From: UBA3792 sp964426415
GTDB taxonomy: Bacteria > Bacillota > Clostridia > Christensenellales > CAG-138
Assembly (NCBI GenBank): GCA_964426415.1
Contig: CAYRQM010000037.1
Coordinates: 1 to 16,171, forward strand
Reading direction: 5' to 3'
Length of the DNA stretch: 16,171 nucleotides
Shown here: piece by piece, positions 1 to 6,394 of the stretch
Numbering within the stretch: the stretch's first letter is position 1
Layout: each line of letters begins with the position of its first letter
Notes under the pieces: model-generated
The model's database searches: none
What the model was told of the DNA's origin: nothing
What the model saw: the letters and a program-made list of their open reading frames with translations, nothing else
Made by a program: the position numbers and the translations under genes

Positions 1-51
1 CCCCTACACGCAATCCTCCCTCACTTTTACCCGGAACTATTTTACACCAAC
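1..51 (-). repeat. Left copy of a 51-bp terminal inverted repeat
   Basis: Bases 1-51 are the exact reverse complement of 16120-16170; identity stops at 52 versus 16119. Read leftwards (minus strand) the copy starts with GTTGGTGTAAAATAG and holds a possible -10 (TAAAAT) and a GGGAGG ribosome-binding-like stretch, both pointing out of the window. The inner edge lies just beyond the T-run that follows mutY. Most likely this is the end of a repeated element, such as an insertion sequence or a duplicated gene leader, at which the contig stops. The element itself is not visible, so its identity is open. Confidence 0.85.
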
Positions 52-52
52 G

Positions 53-73
53 AAAAAACCCCGACGCGGGCTA
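53..73 (-). terminator. Possible weak terminator after mutY
   Basis: On the minus strand the mutY stop is followed by CCCG-CGT-CGGG and then G plus six T. The stem is only four base pairs, so termination strength is uncertain. The T-run is close to the inner edge of the left terminal repeat. Confidence 0.4.
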
Positions 74-1072
74 CGACAGGCAGACCGAGAATGCGGTGGG
101 CAGGGATTGGCTGCCGTCGTACCACACCCAGCCTGCGGGCAGCGCGTCGGAAATCTCCGTCGTGACCACCTGCATTTGCCATTCGATATGGGTGAAAATA
201 TGCTTGCGGGCAAACAGCGTGATGTCGCCCACGGGATGCACGCCCATCGCCGTCCATGCGCTTTGGATTTCCTCTGCATTTCGCGTGCCCGTGACGTTGG
301 GCAGCTCGTACAGGCTTGCCAGCAGCCCACTGTCGGGGCGCTTGCGGACAAGGAACCGTTCGCCGCAGCGCAGCACGAACACGGTCATAAAAACGACGGT
401 GCGCTTGCGCTTGGGCGTCTTGACGGGGCGCAGCGCGACGGTGCCGTTTTGCTTTGCCAGACAGCATGCCGCAAGGGGACACGCATCGCAAAGCGGCGTA
501 CCGTTGGGGACGCACACGCAGGCGCCCAGCTCCATCAGCGCTTGGTTGCACGCGCCCGCGTCCTTTGGAAACGCGGCAAGGAGCGCATCGAACACGCGCC
601 GCTTGGTGGCGGGCAGCGTCACGTCGCCGTCGTCGTCAAAGAGCCGCGCAAACACCCGCAGCACGTTGCCGTCCACGGCGGGCACACGTTCGGAAAATGC
701 GATGGAGGCGATGGCGGCGGCGGTGTAGCTGCCGATGCCGGGCAGCGTCAAAAGCGTTTCATAGGTGTGGGGCATGACGCCTGCGTGCTTCTCTATCACG
801 CACTGTGCGGCGCGTTTGAGATTGCGCGCACGCGTATAGTAGCCAAGCCCCTGCCAAAGCTTGAAAAGCTGTTCGTCTTGCGCTTGCGCCAGTGCCGTCA
901 CCGTGGGATACGCCAAAAGGAACCGTTCGTAATAGGGAACGACGGCGGCGACGCGAGTTTGCTGCAGCATGATTTCGGAAACCCAAATGGCATAGGGATC
1001 CTGTGTGCGGCGCCATGGCAGGTCACGATGGGACGCGGCGTACCACGCAAGGAGCGGTTCGACAAATTTCAT
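71..1072 (-). CDS. mutY: A/G-specific adenine glycosylase MutY
   Basis: This base-excision repair enzyme removes adenine mispaired with 8-oxoguanine. The 333-residue product has the family layout. An N-terminal HhH-GPD domain carries the catalytic Glu33 in SEIMLQQT, the helix-hairpin-helix LPGIGSYTA near 110-118, and the catalytic Asp134 in AVDGNV. A 4Fe-4S motif follows, with the spacing C-x7-C-x2-C-x5-C (CVPNGTPLC then CPLAACC). The C-terminal NUDIX-like 8-oxoG recognition domain spans roughly 235-333. Length is close to the usual 330-350. The start MKFVEPLL fits family alignments; longer in-frame starts would run into the divergent gene. No Shine-Dalgarno precedes it: an extended -10 sits exactly six bases upstream of ATG, so a leaderless mRNA is predicted. 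It is transcribed alone, divergently from the UPF0340 gene. Confidence 0.95.
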   Translation of the reverse strand: MKFVEPLLAWYAASHRDLPWRRTQDPYAIWVSEIMLQQTRVAAVVPYYERFLLAYPTVTALAQAQDEQLFKLWQGLGYYTRARNLKRAAQCVIEKHAGVMPHTYETLLTLPGIGSYTAAAIASIAFSERVPAVDGNVLRVFARLFDDDGDVTLPATKRRVFDALLAAFPKDAGACNQALMELGACVCVPNGTPLCDACPLAACCLAKQNGTVALRPVKTPKRKRTVVFMTVFVLRCGERFLVRKRPDSGLLASLYELPNVTGTRNAEEIQSAWTAMGVHPVGDITLFARKHIFTHIEWQMQVVTTEISDALPAGWVWYDGSQSLPTAFSVCLS

Positions 1073-1078
1073 GCTGAC

Positions 1079-1102
1079 AGTATACCACAATCGTGGTATA
1101 AT
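1079..1102. promoter_or_regulatory. Divergent overlapping promoters with a palindrome (mutY / UPF0340 gene)
   Basis: A perfect palindrome, TATACCAC-AATC-GTGGTATA, occupies 1081-1100. Each half is an extended -10. On the plus strand TGGTATAAT has its hexamer at 1097-1102; on the minus strand TGGTATACT has its hexamer at 1084-1079. The two promoters therefore share the same DNA and may compete. No good -35 is evident for either, as expected when the TGn extension is present. The palindrome could also be an operator, but no cognate regulator is identifiable. Confidence 0.7.
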
Positions 1103-1128
1103 AGGAAAGGAAGAAAGGATGGAATCAA

Positions 1129-1704
1129 ATGGATTTTTCTGCAATTACGGATCAGGCGCGGGAAGCGTTCTCGATTCTTTGTGAAACTGCCGCGCCGAAC
1201 CGCGGTCAGCTTTTGGTGGTGGGCTGCTCCACCAGCGAGATCATGGGCGAACGCATCGGCTCCCATTCCACCGAGGACGCCGCCAAAGCGGTGCTGGACG
1301 CGCTGCTGCCCCTTTGCGAAGCCCGCGGGCTGTACCTTGCGGTGCAGGGCTGCGAGCATATCAACCGCAGTCTTTGCACCAGCCGCACCGCCATGGAACG
1401 GTTTGGGCTGCAGCAGGTGTGGGTCAAGCCGTGGCTGCACGCAGGCGGCGCTTGCGTGACCGAGGCGTTTGCGCGCATGGAGGACGCCGTGATGGTAGAG
1501 GATCTTTTGGGGCAGGCGACGCTTGGCATCGACATCGGCGACACCCTGATTGGGATGCATCTGCATTGCGTTGCCGTGCCCGTTCACAGCCCGCTGCGAA
1601 AAATCGGCGCCGCCAATCTGGTGCTGGCGTATTCCCGTCCCAAATACGTGGGCGGCCCCCGCGCACAATACGCCCCGCGTGAAAACCCGCACGAAAAGGG
1701 CTGA
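1129..1704 (+). CDS. ywlG: UPF0340 / TIGR01440 family protein (YwlG-like)
   Basis: The 191-residue product matches the uncharacterised UPF0340 family, represented by Bacillus YwlG. Recognisable conserved blocks are LLVVGCSTSEIMGERIG (residues about 27-43), the QGCEHINR block near 65-72, and DIGDTLIGMHL near 138-148. Length equals the family norm of about 180-190. No biochemical role is established for the family and I do not infer one. The start is set by the Shine-Dalgarno AAGGATGG about seven bases upstream of ATG, and by a promoter whose start site would lie near 1108. It is divergent from mutY and appears monocistronic. Confidence 0.88.
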   Translation: MDFSAITDQAREAFSILCETAAPNRGQLLVVGCSTSEIMGERIGSHSTEDAAKAVLDALLPLCEARGLYLAVQGCEHINRSLCTSRTAMERFGLQQVWVKPWLHAGGACVTEAFARMEDAVMVEDLLGQATLGIDIGDTLIGMHLHCVAVPVHSPLRKIGAANLVLAYSRPKYVGGPRAQYAPRENPHEKG

Positions 1705-1743
1705 AACGCAGGCTCAAAAGCGAAGTACATGGTGACGAGCCCA

Positions 1744-1773
1744 TTGCCAACGCAAGCCCGCTGTGGTACAATA
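1744..1773 (+). promoter_or_regulatory. Promoter of the small membrane protein gene
   Basis: TTGCCA (1744-1749), an 18-bp spacer and TACAAT (1768-1773), preceded by TGTGG, form a sigma-A type promoter with an extended -10. It lies between the UPF0340 stop and the small open reading frame. Confidence 0.65.
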
Positions 1774-1793
1774 CCAACATGAACAGGACAATT

Positions 1794-1925
1794 ATGGGCT
1801 CACAATGGGTTGCCGCCATCGACCTTCCCGCAAACGCCGAGATTCTCGTTGAGATCATTGCGGGATGTCTTGCGCTCACCTTGGCGATTCTCGTCTATCT
1901 GCTGCTGCGTAAGCGCAAAAAATAA
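1794..1925 (+). CDS. Small single-pass membrane protein (43 residues), function unknown
   Basis: The short reading frame encodes MGSQWVAAID..., a hydrophobic helix at about residues 16-38 (rich in Leu, Ile and Ala), and a basic tail RKRKK at the C-terminus. The tail predicts an outside N-terminus and cytoplasmic C-terminus. An AGGA ribosome site lies six bases before this ATG. An in-frame ATG at 1779 gives 48 residues; it sits exactly six bases after the -10, so a leaderless longer form is possible. A dedicated promoter upstream and a strong hairpin terminator 15 bases downstream bracket the frame, which argues that it is a real gene. I do not recognise a family. Confidence 0.6.
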   Translation: MGSQWVAAIDLPANAEILVEIIAGCLALTLAILVYLLLRKRKK

Positions 1926-1940
1926 CCACAGGCATACAAA

Positions 1941-1964
1941 AGCACCGCAAGCGCGGTGCTTTTT
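1941..1964 (+). terminator. Intrinsic terminator after the small membrane protein gene
   Basis: AGCACCGC-AAGC-GCGGTGCT forms a perfect 8-bp stem followed by TTTT. Four A precede it on the plus strand, so it can also act on the minus strand for the convergent zinc-ribbon gene. Confidence 0.85.
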
Positions 1965-1990
1965 GGTTCACGAAAAAAGGAAGCGCGGCG

Positions 1991-2611
1991 TTACTTTCGC
2001 GCCTTTTTGAGAAGCGCCTGCACGGCGGGAATCTTCAGCGCGACGCCCGAAAGCGCCAAGATCAGCGTGATGACGGAGGCGGCGGTCAGGTAAAACAGGG
2101 AAATGGAATAGACGGCGCTGAGTTCACTGTAGAACGCATTGAGCCCAATGACCGCGATGAGCGAGAAGAGAAACAGCAAAATGGCGGCGGCGTTGCCTGC
2201 CAAGAACAGCAGCGACGTTTTGATCTTGAGGAACTTGAGCTTTTTGCCAAGGAAGGTTTTGAGCACGGTGAAGACGTAGCAGGCGATGGCAAGCAGCGCC
2301 AGCAGCCAAGCAAACACCAGCAGCACGCCGTAGCCCTTGGTGCCGGCGAGATGGAAGAACGACGACCACAGACCGTAGCCTATGAGGCTGAAGCGCACCC
2401 CAACCCAGTTAAAGCAGGCGAGCAGCAGCACTTGCGTGACGGCGATGCCCACGGTGATCCACTGGGACAGGGAGAACCGTTTGAAAAAGGAGACTTGTTG
2501 CGCGGGCGCGGCAGGTGCGGGCGCAGCGCCGACGGATGCGCCGCATGTGGGGCAGAAACGCGCGTCGCCGCAGGGCGTGCCGCATTTGGGACAATAACGT
2601 ACTTCTTCCAT
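1991..2611 (-). CDS. Zinc-ribbon membrane protein, four predicted TM helices
   Basis: The 206-residue protein begins with a treble-clef/zinc-ribbon: CPKCG at residues 7-11 and CPTCG at 20-24. An Ala/Pro-rich linker follows (about 28-38), then four hydrophobic helices near residues 51-72, 93-117, 131-157 and 171-196. The C-terminus is basic (KKARK). Such zinc-ribbon plus membrane proteins are common in Clostridia and mostly uncharacterised; no enzymatic motif is seen. The start is well set by GGAGGG seven bases upstream of ATG. A near-consensus promoter precedes it. It is convergent with the small membrane protein gene and resembles in design the protein encoded at 10134-10991. Confidence 0.8.
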   Translation of the reverse strand: MEEVRYCPKCGTPCGDARFCPTCGASVGAAPAPAAPAQQVSFFKRFSLSQWITVGIAVTQVLLLACFNWVGVRFSLIGYGLWSSFFHLAGTKGYGVLLVFAWLLALLAIACYVFTVLKTFLGKKLKFLKIKTSLLFLAGNAAAILLFLFSLIAVIGLNAFYSELSAVYSISLFYLTAASVITLILALSGVALKIPAVQALLKKARK

Positions 2612-2639
2612 GGGATTCCCTCCTATAGTTTATGGAAAT

Positions 2640-2668
2640 ATCATACTAAACTGTTCCCCATTCGTCAA
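2640..2668 (-). promoter_or_regulatory. Sigma-A promoter of the zinc-ribbon membrane protein gene
   Basis: On the minus strand TTGACG (2668-2663), a 17-bp spacer and TATGAT (2645-2640) match the consensus closely. The start site would fall near 2633, giving a leader of about 20 bases. Confidence 0.8.
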
Positions 2669-2693
2669 CCAAAAATCGGAAATTTGCCGCAAA

Positions 2694-3245
2694 TTACGGG
2701 TCGCGGACGAACAGGAATGCGCGATTCTTGAAATAGACCACATTTGCCCAAACCAAAAGCGCCGTGGGCAGGATGGTGACGGCGGCGGAGAACAGGTTGA
2801 GCGAGGTGAACCCGCCGATGAGAAAGTCGGACAGGGAAACCAAGACGTTCAGCCCGCATTCAATGGCAAAGACCAGCACGGCAAAGCGCGGCGCCGACTT
2901 TTGAAACCGCAGCAGCCGCAGCGCCGTCACGACCAAGAACGGAACGAACGCAAGCTGCAGCACGCCGATGCAGCCCTTCACCAACAAATAGGCGTTCGCG
3001 TGCAGCACTTGGGTGGAATAGAAGTAGTCGTTGAGAAACGGCAACAGGGCGGCAAGCCTTGCCGAGAGTGCGGGAAAAAAGCACAAAACGCCGCAAACGC
3101 CCAACACCAAGTTGTCAAGCGCCAGCGCCCACAGCAAAAAATACACCAGAAAATGAAACCATCGCATCCCAATGGTATGCATGGATTTGACGGAGGACGG
3201 CGCGGAAAATGCGTATTTGGTGATGTCCTCTTGGGGCTGCTCCAT
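2694..3245 (-). CDS. Multi-pass membrane protein, function unknown
   Basis: The 183-residue product is strongly hydrophobic, with four or five predicted helices between about residue 28 and the C-terminus, for example the stretches around FLVYFLLWALAL, LQLAFVPFLVVTAL and TALLVWANVVYF. The N-terminal 25 residues are hydrophilic. I recognise no family and no catalytic motif. ATG at 3245 is preceded by GGAGGA, and its last base overlaps the TGA of the upstream gene (TGATG), so the two are translationally coupled. A role linked to the upstream DUF2007-like protein is inferred from this coupling only. Confidence 0.75.
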   Translation of the reverse strand: MEQPQEDITKYAFSAPSSVKSMHTIGMRWFHFLVYFLLWALALDNLVLGVCGVLCFFPALSARLAALLPFLNDYFYSTQVLHANAYLLVKGCIGVLQLAFVPFLVVTALRLLRFQKSAPRFAVLVFAIECGLNVLVSLSDFLIGGFTSLNLFSAAVTILPTALLVWANVVYFKNRAFLFVRDP

Positions 3246-3589
3246 CAATTGTCCTCCGTGGGCGCGTCGCTTGACACGGGCTCGGCTTCGCCGCTGAACA
3301 GCGACGTCACGATTTCTTGCGCGGCAGCCAGATCGCGGTAGGGAACGTACAGCTTGCACGTTTCAAAGTGCGCGCCAAGGTACAGCGCCGCCGCTGCGCT
3401 TGTGCCGCTGCGCCGTCCGCACGGAATATGCCGATCCGAAAGAATCTCCGTCAGCATATCGGCGCTCATCGCGTCACGCTCGCAAAGATAGCAAAAATCG
3501 TCGTCCGTCACTTCTCGCAGGTCGTAGGCGCGACAGCGGCTGCACTTCGGTTCTTGGAATAGTTTTTTGCAGGTTTCGCAATAATACAT
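3245..3589 (-). CDS. Zinc-ribbon protein with DUF2007-like domain
   Basis: The 114-residue protein carries three Cys pairs in its first 40 residues: CETC (4-7), CSRC (16-19) and CYLC (33-36). This suggests zinc coordination. From about residue 42 to 105 it resembles the DUF2007 (putative signal-transducing) fold: a helix (SADMLTEILSDRHIPC), a central strand region and the typical ending VPYRDLAAAQEIVTSLF. DUF2007 proteins have no firmly known role. ATG at 3589 is chosen because GGGAGG lies seven bases upstream; a TTG five codons earlier has no ribosome site. It is the first gene of a two-gene unit with the downstream membrane protein. Confidence 0.75.
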   Translation of the reverse strand: MYYCETCKKLFQEPKCSRCRAYDLREVTDDDFCYLCERDAMSADMLTEILSDRHIPCGRRSGTSAAAALYLGAHFETCKLYVPYRDLAAAQEIVTSLFSGEAEPVSSDAPTEDN

Positions 3590-3615
3590 CTGAACGCCTC
3601 CCAACGGTTTTTCTT

Positions 3616-3644
3616 ATCGTATCACGCGACGGGCGTTTTCGCAA
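3616..3644 (-). promoter_or_regulatory. Promoter of the DUF2007-like / membrane protein pair
   Basis: Reading leftwards, TTGCGA (3644-3639), a 17-bp spacer and TACGAT (3621-3616) form a sigma-A type promoter. It is back-to-back with the aminotransferase promoter, separated by about ten bases. Confidence 0.65.
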
Positions 3645-3654
3645 GGGAAAAACA

Positions 3655-3683
3655 TTGACAAACCGCCCGATTGGTCGTATGAT
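3655..3683 (+). promoter_or_regulatory. Sigma-A promoter of the aminotransferase gene
   Basis: Consensus TTGACA (3655-3660), a 17-bp spacer and TATGAT (3678-3683). The predicted start near 3690 gives a leader of about 30 bases with AAAGGAG before ATG. This is one of the strongest promoter matches in the window. Confidence 0.85.
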
Positions 3684-3720
3684 ACAAAAAATATATGATT
3701 TCTTCCGCAAAGGAGCGCGT

Positions 3721-4941
3721 ATGCATACATTTGATAAATCACACAAGCTGGATCGCGTCTGCTACGACATCCGCGGGCCCGTCATGGACGAGGCGAATCG
3801 GATGCTGGAACGGGGCGAAAAGATTATTCGACTGAACATCGGCAATCCTGCGCCGTTCGGATTTCGTGCGCCGCAAGCCGTCATCGACCGTATGGCAGAA
3901 AACTTAACCGAGACGGAGGGCTATTCCGACTCAAAGGGGCTTATGGACGCCCGCCGCGCCATTGTCGCATATTGCAAGAGCAAGGCACTGCCCAACGTCA
4001 CCGAAAACGACGTGTACACGGGCAACGGCGTCAGCGAACTGATCGTGCTTGCCATGCAGGGGCTGTTGAACAACGGCGACGAGGTGCTGGTTCCCACGCC
4101 CGATTATCCGCTTTGGACGGCGGCGGTGACGCTGGCGGGCGGCACGGCGGTGCATTATGTGTGCGACGAGCAGGCGGAATGGAACCCCGACGTCGCGGAC
4201 ATGGCATCCAAGATTTCACCGCGCACCAAGGCGATTGTGGTCATCAACCCCAACAACCCCACGGGCGCGCTGTACCCCAAGGCGCTTTTGGAGCAGATTG
4301 TGGAGTTGGCGCGGCAGCACGGGCTGATTCTGTTTGCCGACGAAATTTACGATCGGTTGGTGATGGACGGCTATACCCATACGGCGTTGGCGTCGCTGGC
4401 GCCCGACCTGCTCACCATTTCGCTGAACGGGCTGTCCAAGTCGCATCTGATCGCGGGCTTCCGCTGCGGCTGGATGGCGCTGTGCGGCGACAAATCCCAT
4501 GCCAAGGGCTACATCGAGGGGCTGAATCTGCTGTCCTCCATGCGGCTTTGCTCCAACGTGCCCGCGCAGTCGCTGATTCCCGCGGCGCTGGCAAATTTGG
4601 AGGACACCAAAAAGCTGCTGGTGCCGGGCGGCCGCATCTACGAGCAGCGTGCCTATGTGCTGGACGCGATTCGCAGCATCCCCGGCGTGTCGGTGGTCAA
4701 GCCCAAGGCGGCGTTCTATATGTTCCCCAAGCTGGACGAACGGTTCGGCATCGTGGACGACGAGCGATTTGTATTGGATTTTCTGCGGGAAAAGAAGATT
4801 CTGTTCACGCAAGGCACCGGGTTCCATTGGGAAAAGCCCGATCATTTTCGGCTCATCTATCTGCCGTGCATCGACGAACTGCGCATCGCCATCGACGCCC
4901 TGCGCGACTTCTTGGCCACCTATCGCCAAGGCGGCGAGTAG
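3721..4941 (+). CDS. alaA: Alanine aminotransferase-like class I/II PLP aminotransferase
   Basis: The 406-residue enzyme has the fold-type I aminotransferase layout and matches AlaA-type alanine transaminases (about 405 residues). These interconvert alanine plus 2-oxoglutarate with pyruvate plus glutamate in the cytoplasm. Visible motifs include the N-terminal RGPVMDEANRM and LNIGNPAPF segments, GYSDSKGL near 68-75, the NPNNPTGA block, the FADEIYDRL block with the PLP-ring Asp, and the PLP-binding Lys240 in GLSKSHLIAGFRCGW. The C-terminal Arg for the carboxylate lies in HFRLIYLP. Start: AAAGGAG precedes ATG at 3721, and this start fits the family. It is monocistronic and ends at a hairpin repeat. 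Substrate is inferred from family resemblance; aspartate or valine use cannot be excluded. Confidence 0.88.
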   Translation: MHTFDKSHKLDRVCYDIRGPVMDEANRMLERGEKIIRLNIGNPAPFGFRAPQAVIDRMAENLTETEGYSDSKGLMDARRAIVAYCKSKALPNVTENDVYTGNGVSELIVLAMQGLLNNGDEVLVPTPDYPLWTAAVTLAGGTAVHYVCDEQAEWNPDVADMASKISPRTKAIVVINPNNPTGALYPKALLEQIVELARQHGLILFADEIYDRLVMDGYTHTALASLAPDLLTISLNGLSKSHLIAGFRCGWMALCGDKSHAKGYIEGLNLLSSMRLCSNVPAQSLIPAALANLEDTKKLLVPGGRIYEQRAYVLDAIRSIPGVSVVKPKAAFYMFPKLDERFGIVDDERFVLDFLREKKILFTQGTGFHWEKPDHFRLIYLPCIDELRIAIDALRDFLATYRQGGE

Positions 4942-4950
4942 GGAGCGATG

Positions 4951-5033
4951 GAATGAAGGAATGAAGGAATGAAGAAATTGTGGTAATGGCGGCGCTGCCG
5001 CCATTTTTGATTACAGCCTGCACGGTCATTCTG
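4951..5033 (+). repeat. Dispersed intergenic hairpin repeat, copy 1
   Basis: The copy begins with three GAATGAAG octamers, then a GAAATT block, then ATGGCGGC-GCT-GCCGCCAT (4986-5004) followed by TTTT and GATTACAGC, and ends at GGTCATTCTG. A second copy lies at 11152-11226. Here the hairpin directly follows alaA and can serve as its terminator. Confidence 0.8.
4986..5008 (+). terminator. Intrinsic terminator after alaA (inside the repeat)
   Basis: A perfect 8-bp GC-rich stem with a GCT loop is followed by a run of T (5004-5008). It is the only strong terminator between alaA and the convergent dapF. Confidence 0.75.
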
Positions 5034-5042
5034 CGTTGACAA

Positions 5043-5065
5043 AGGGGAAGGTTCGCCCTTCCCCT
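5043..5065 (-). terminator. Probable dapF terminator
   Basis: AGGGGAAGG and CCTTCCCCT form a 9-bp stem around a five-base loop. On the minus strand it lies 33 bases beyond the dapF stop and is followed by only TTTG, so the U-tract is weak. Confidence 0.6.
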
Positions 5066-5097
5066 AAAATGTGTCTGTGCAGATGCGCTTCTCTAAC

Positions 5098-5928
5098 TTA
5101 TTCTTCGGTCATCACGCCGGTGAACACCGTCTCGGCGGGGCCGGTCATGTACACATGGTCGTCGTCCGCCCATTCGATCTCCAACGTGCCAAGCGCGATC
5201 TTGACGAAGACGTGGCGGTCGGTTTTGTCGTTGAGCGCACACGCTACCGCCGCCGCGCACGCGCCCGTGCCGCACGCCAGCGTACAGCCGCAGCCGCGCT
5301 CCCAAGTGCGCATTTCGATGTGGCTGCGATCCGTCACGGCGACAAAATCGACGTTGGTGCGCTGCGGAAACACCGACGCTTTTTCGATGAGCGGTCCCAT
5401 CATGGCGACGTCGGTGGACGTGAGCGAATCGACGAACACGACGGCGTGGGGCACGCCCACGCGCAGCGCGGTAAACGGAAGCCGCTGTCCCAGCAAGCGC
5501 ATGACGCGGCCGATGCAGCGTCCTTCACCCGTGACAGGGATGTCGGCACAGTCCAGCAGCGGCGTTCCCATATCGACGCGCACGCCGACAATCTTGCCGC
5601 CCTCGATGAGAATGCGGGGCTTCATAATGCCTGCGCCCGTCTCGATGGTAAACTCCGTGCCCACCACGATGCCGTTTTCGAATACATATTTTGCAAAGGC
5701 GCGAATGCCGTTGCCGCACATTTCGGCGTCGCTGCCGTCGGCGTTGATGATGCGCATGCGAATGTCGGCGACGTCGGAGGGCAGGATGATCAGCGTGCCG
5801 TCGCCGCCTACGCCGGTGTGCCGATCACAGATGCGCTTGGTGACGTCGTTCCAATTTGCGGACGGCTGCGTGCGCCCGTCAAGCAGGACGAAATCGTTGC
5901 CCAATCCGTGGACTTTGGTAAAATTCAT
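5098..5928 (-). CDS. dapF: Diaminopimelate epimerase DapF
   Basis: DapF interconverts LL- and meso-diaminopimelate without a cofactor, feeding lysine and peptidoglycan synthesis. The 276-residue length is typical. The N-terminal MNFTKVHGLGNDFVLLD is classic. The two catalytic cysteines are visible: Cys71 in NADGSDAEMCGNGIR and Cys219 in TLACGTGACA, one in each pseudo-symmetric half. Glu210-Arg211 in WERG match the substrate-binding pair. One oddity is GCGCTLACG, where GxGETxACG is usual. GGGGAGG precedes ATG, and the start overlaps the stop of the upstream ModE-like gene by four bases (ATGA), so the two are translationally coupled. Confidence 0.95.
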   Translation of the reverse strand: MNFTKVHGLGNDFVLLDGRTQPSANWNDVTKRICDRHTGVGGDGTLIILPSDVADIRMRIINADGSDAEMCGNGIRAFAKYVFENGIVVGTEFTIETGAGIMKPRILIEGGKIVGVRVDMGTPLLDCADIPVTGEGRCIGRVMRLLGQRLPFTALRVGVPHAVVFVDSLTSTDVAMMGPLIEKASVFPQRTNVDFVAVTDRSHIEMRTWERGCGCTLACGTGACAAAVACALNDKTDRHVFVKIALGTLEIEWADDDHVYMTGPAETVFTGVMTEE

Positions 5929-6272
5929 ACATCCTCCCCAAACATATCCTCGAAAATTTCGTCCGCATATTCGTGGACGATGGATTCAAACCGCCGATAG
6001 GCTTCTAAGAAGCGGCGTCCCTTTTCGGTGAGCACGGCGCCGCCGCCGCCCTTGCCGCCCGTGGTGGATTCCAACAGCGGAAAGCCCAGCGCGTGTTCCG
6101 CGGTTTTGATAATGCTCCACGCTTTGGAATACGCCATGCCCATCTTCAGCGTGGCTTTTCGCAGGGAGTGCAGCACGTCCACCTGTTCCAACAGCTCGGC
6201 GATGCCGGGCCCGAATATTTTTTCTTCGCCGTAAACGCGCAGCGCCAGCGTATATCGCAATTTTCCCGCCAT
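5925..6272 (-). CDS. ModE-like winged helix-turn-helix regulator (no molybdate domain)
   Basis: The 115-residue protein matches the N-terminal DNA-binding domain of ModE (COG2005). Recognisable parts are EEKIFGPGIAELLEQV (about 15-30), the helix-turn-helix with MGMAYSKAWSII (about 43-54), and the wing STTGGKGGGGAVLTEKG (about 68-84). ModE proper has C-terminal TOBE molybdate-binding domains; they are absent here, as in many stand-alone clostridial relatives. Its ligand and targets are therefore unknown. ATG at 6272 follows GGAGG by six bases; upstream in-frame starts have no ribosome site and one precedes the promoter. The gene overlaps dapF by four bases, so it may regulate dapF or only travel with it. 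Confidence 0.85.
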   Translation of the reverse strand: MAGKLRYTLALRVYGEEKIFGPGIAELLEQVDVLHSLRKATLKMGMAYSKAWSIIKTAEHALGFPLLESTTGGKGGGGAVLTEKGRRFLEAYRRFESIVHEYADEIFEDMFGEDV

Positions 6273-6297
6273 ATGCCGCCTCCTCATTCTTTTCCTC

Positions 6298-6326
6298 ATG
6301 ATACCGTATTCTGTAAAAAAACGCAA
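6298..6326 (-). promoter_or_regulatory. Promoter of the ModE-like gene and dapF
   Basis: On the minus strand TTGCGT (6326-6321), a 17-bp spacer and TATCAT (6303-6298) form a sigma-A promoter; the start would lie near 6291, about 19 bases before the ATG. Confidence 0.7.
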
Positions 6327-6333
6327 GCGTTCC

Positions 6334-6363
6334 GTCTATTTTTCCCTGTCTTGCGCATAGAGT
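6334..6363 (+). promoter_or_regulatory. Tentative sporulation (sigma-E-like) promoter
   Basis: GTCTATT (6334-6340), a 15-bp gap and CATAGAGT (6356-6363) loosely resemble the mother-cell sigma-E pattern. No sigma-A promoter is apparent before the SPOCS/LysM gene, and a sigma-E promoter would fit its role. The match is imperfect. Confidence 0.3.
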
Positions 6364-6394
6364 GCAATGAAACAAACCGCGGAAGGAGTCATGT

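Noticed and set aside
1129..1704. Assigning an enzymatic function to the UPF0340 protein
   Set aside because: The family is recognisable but has no established activity, and no catalytic motif stands out.
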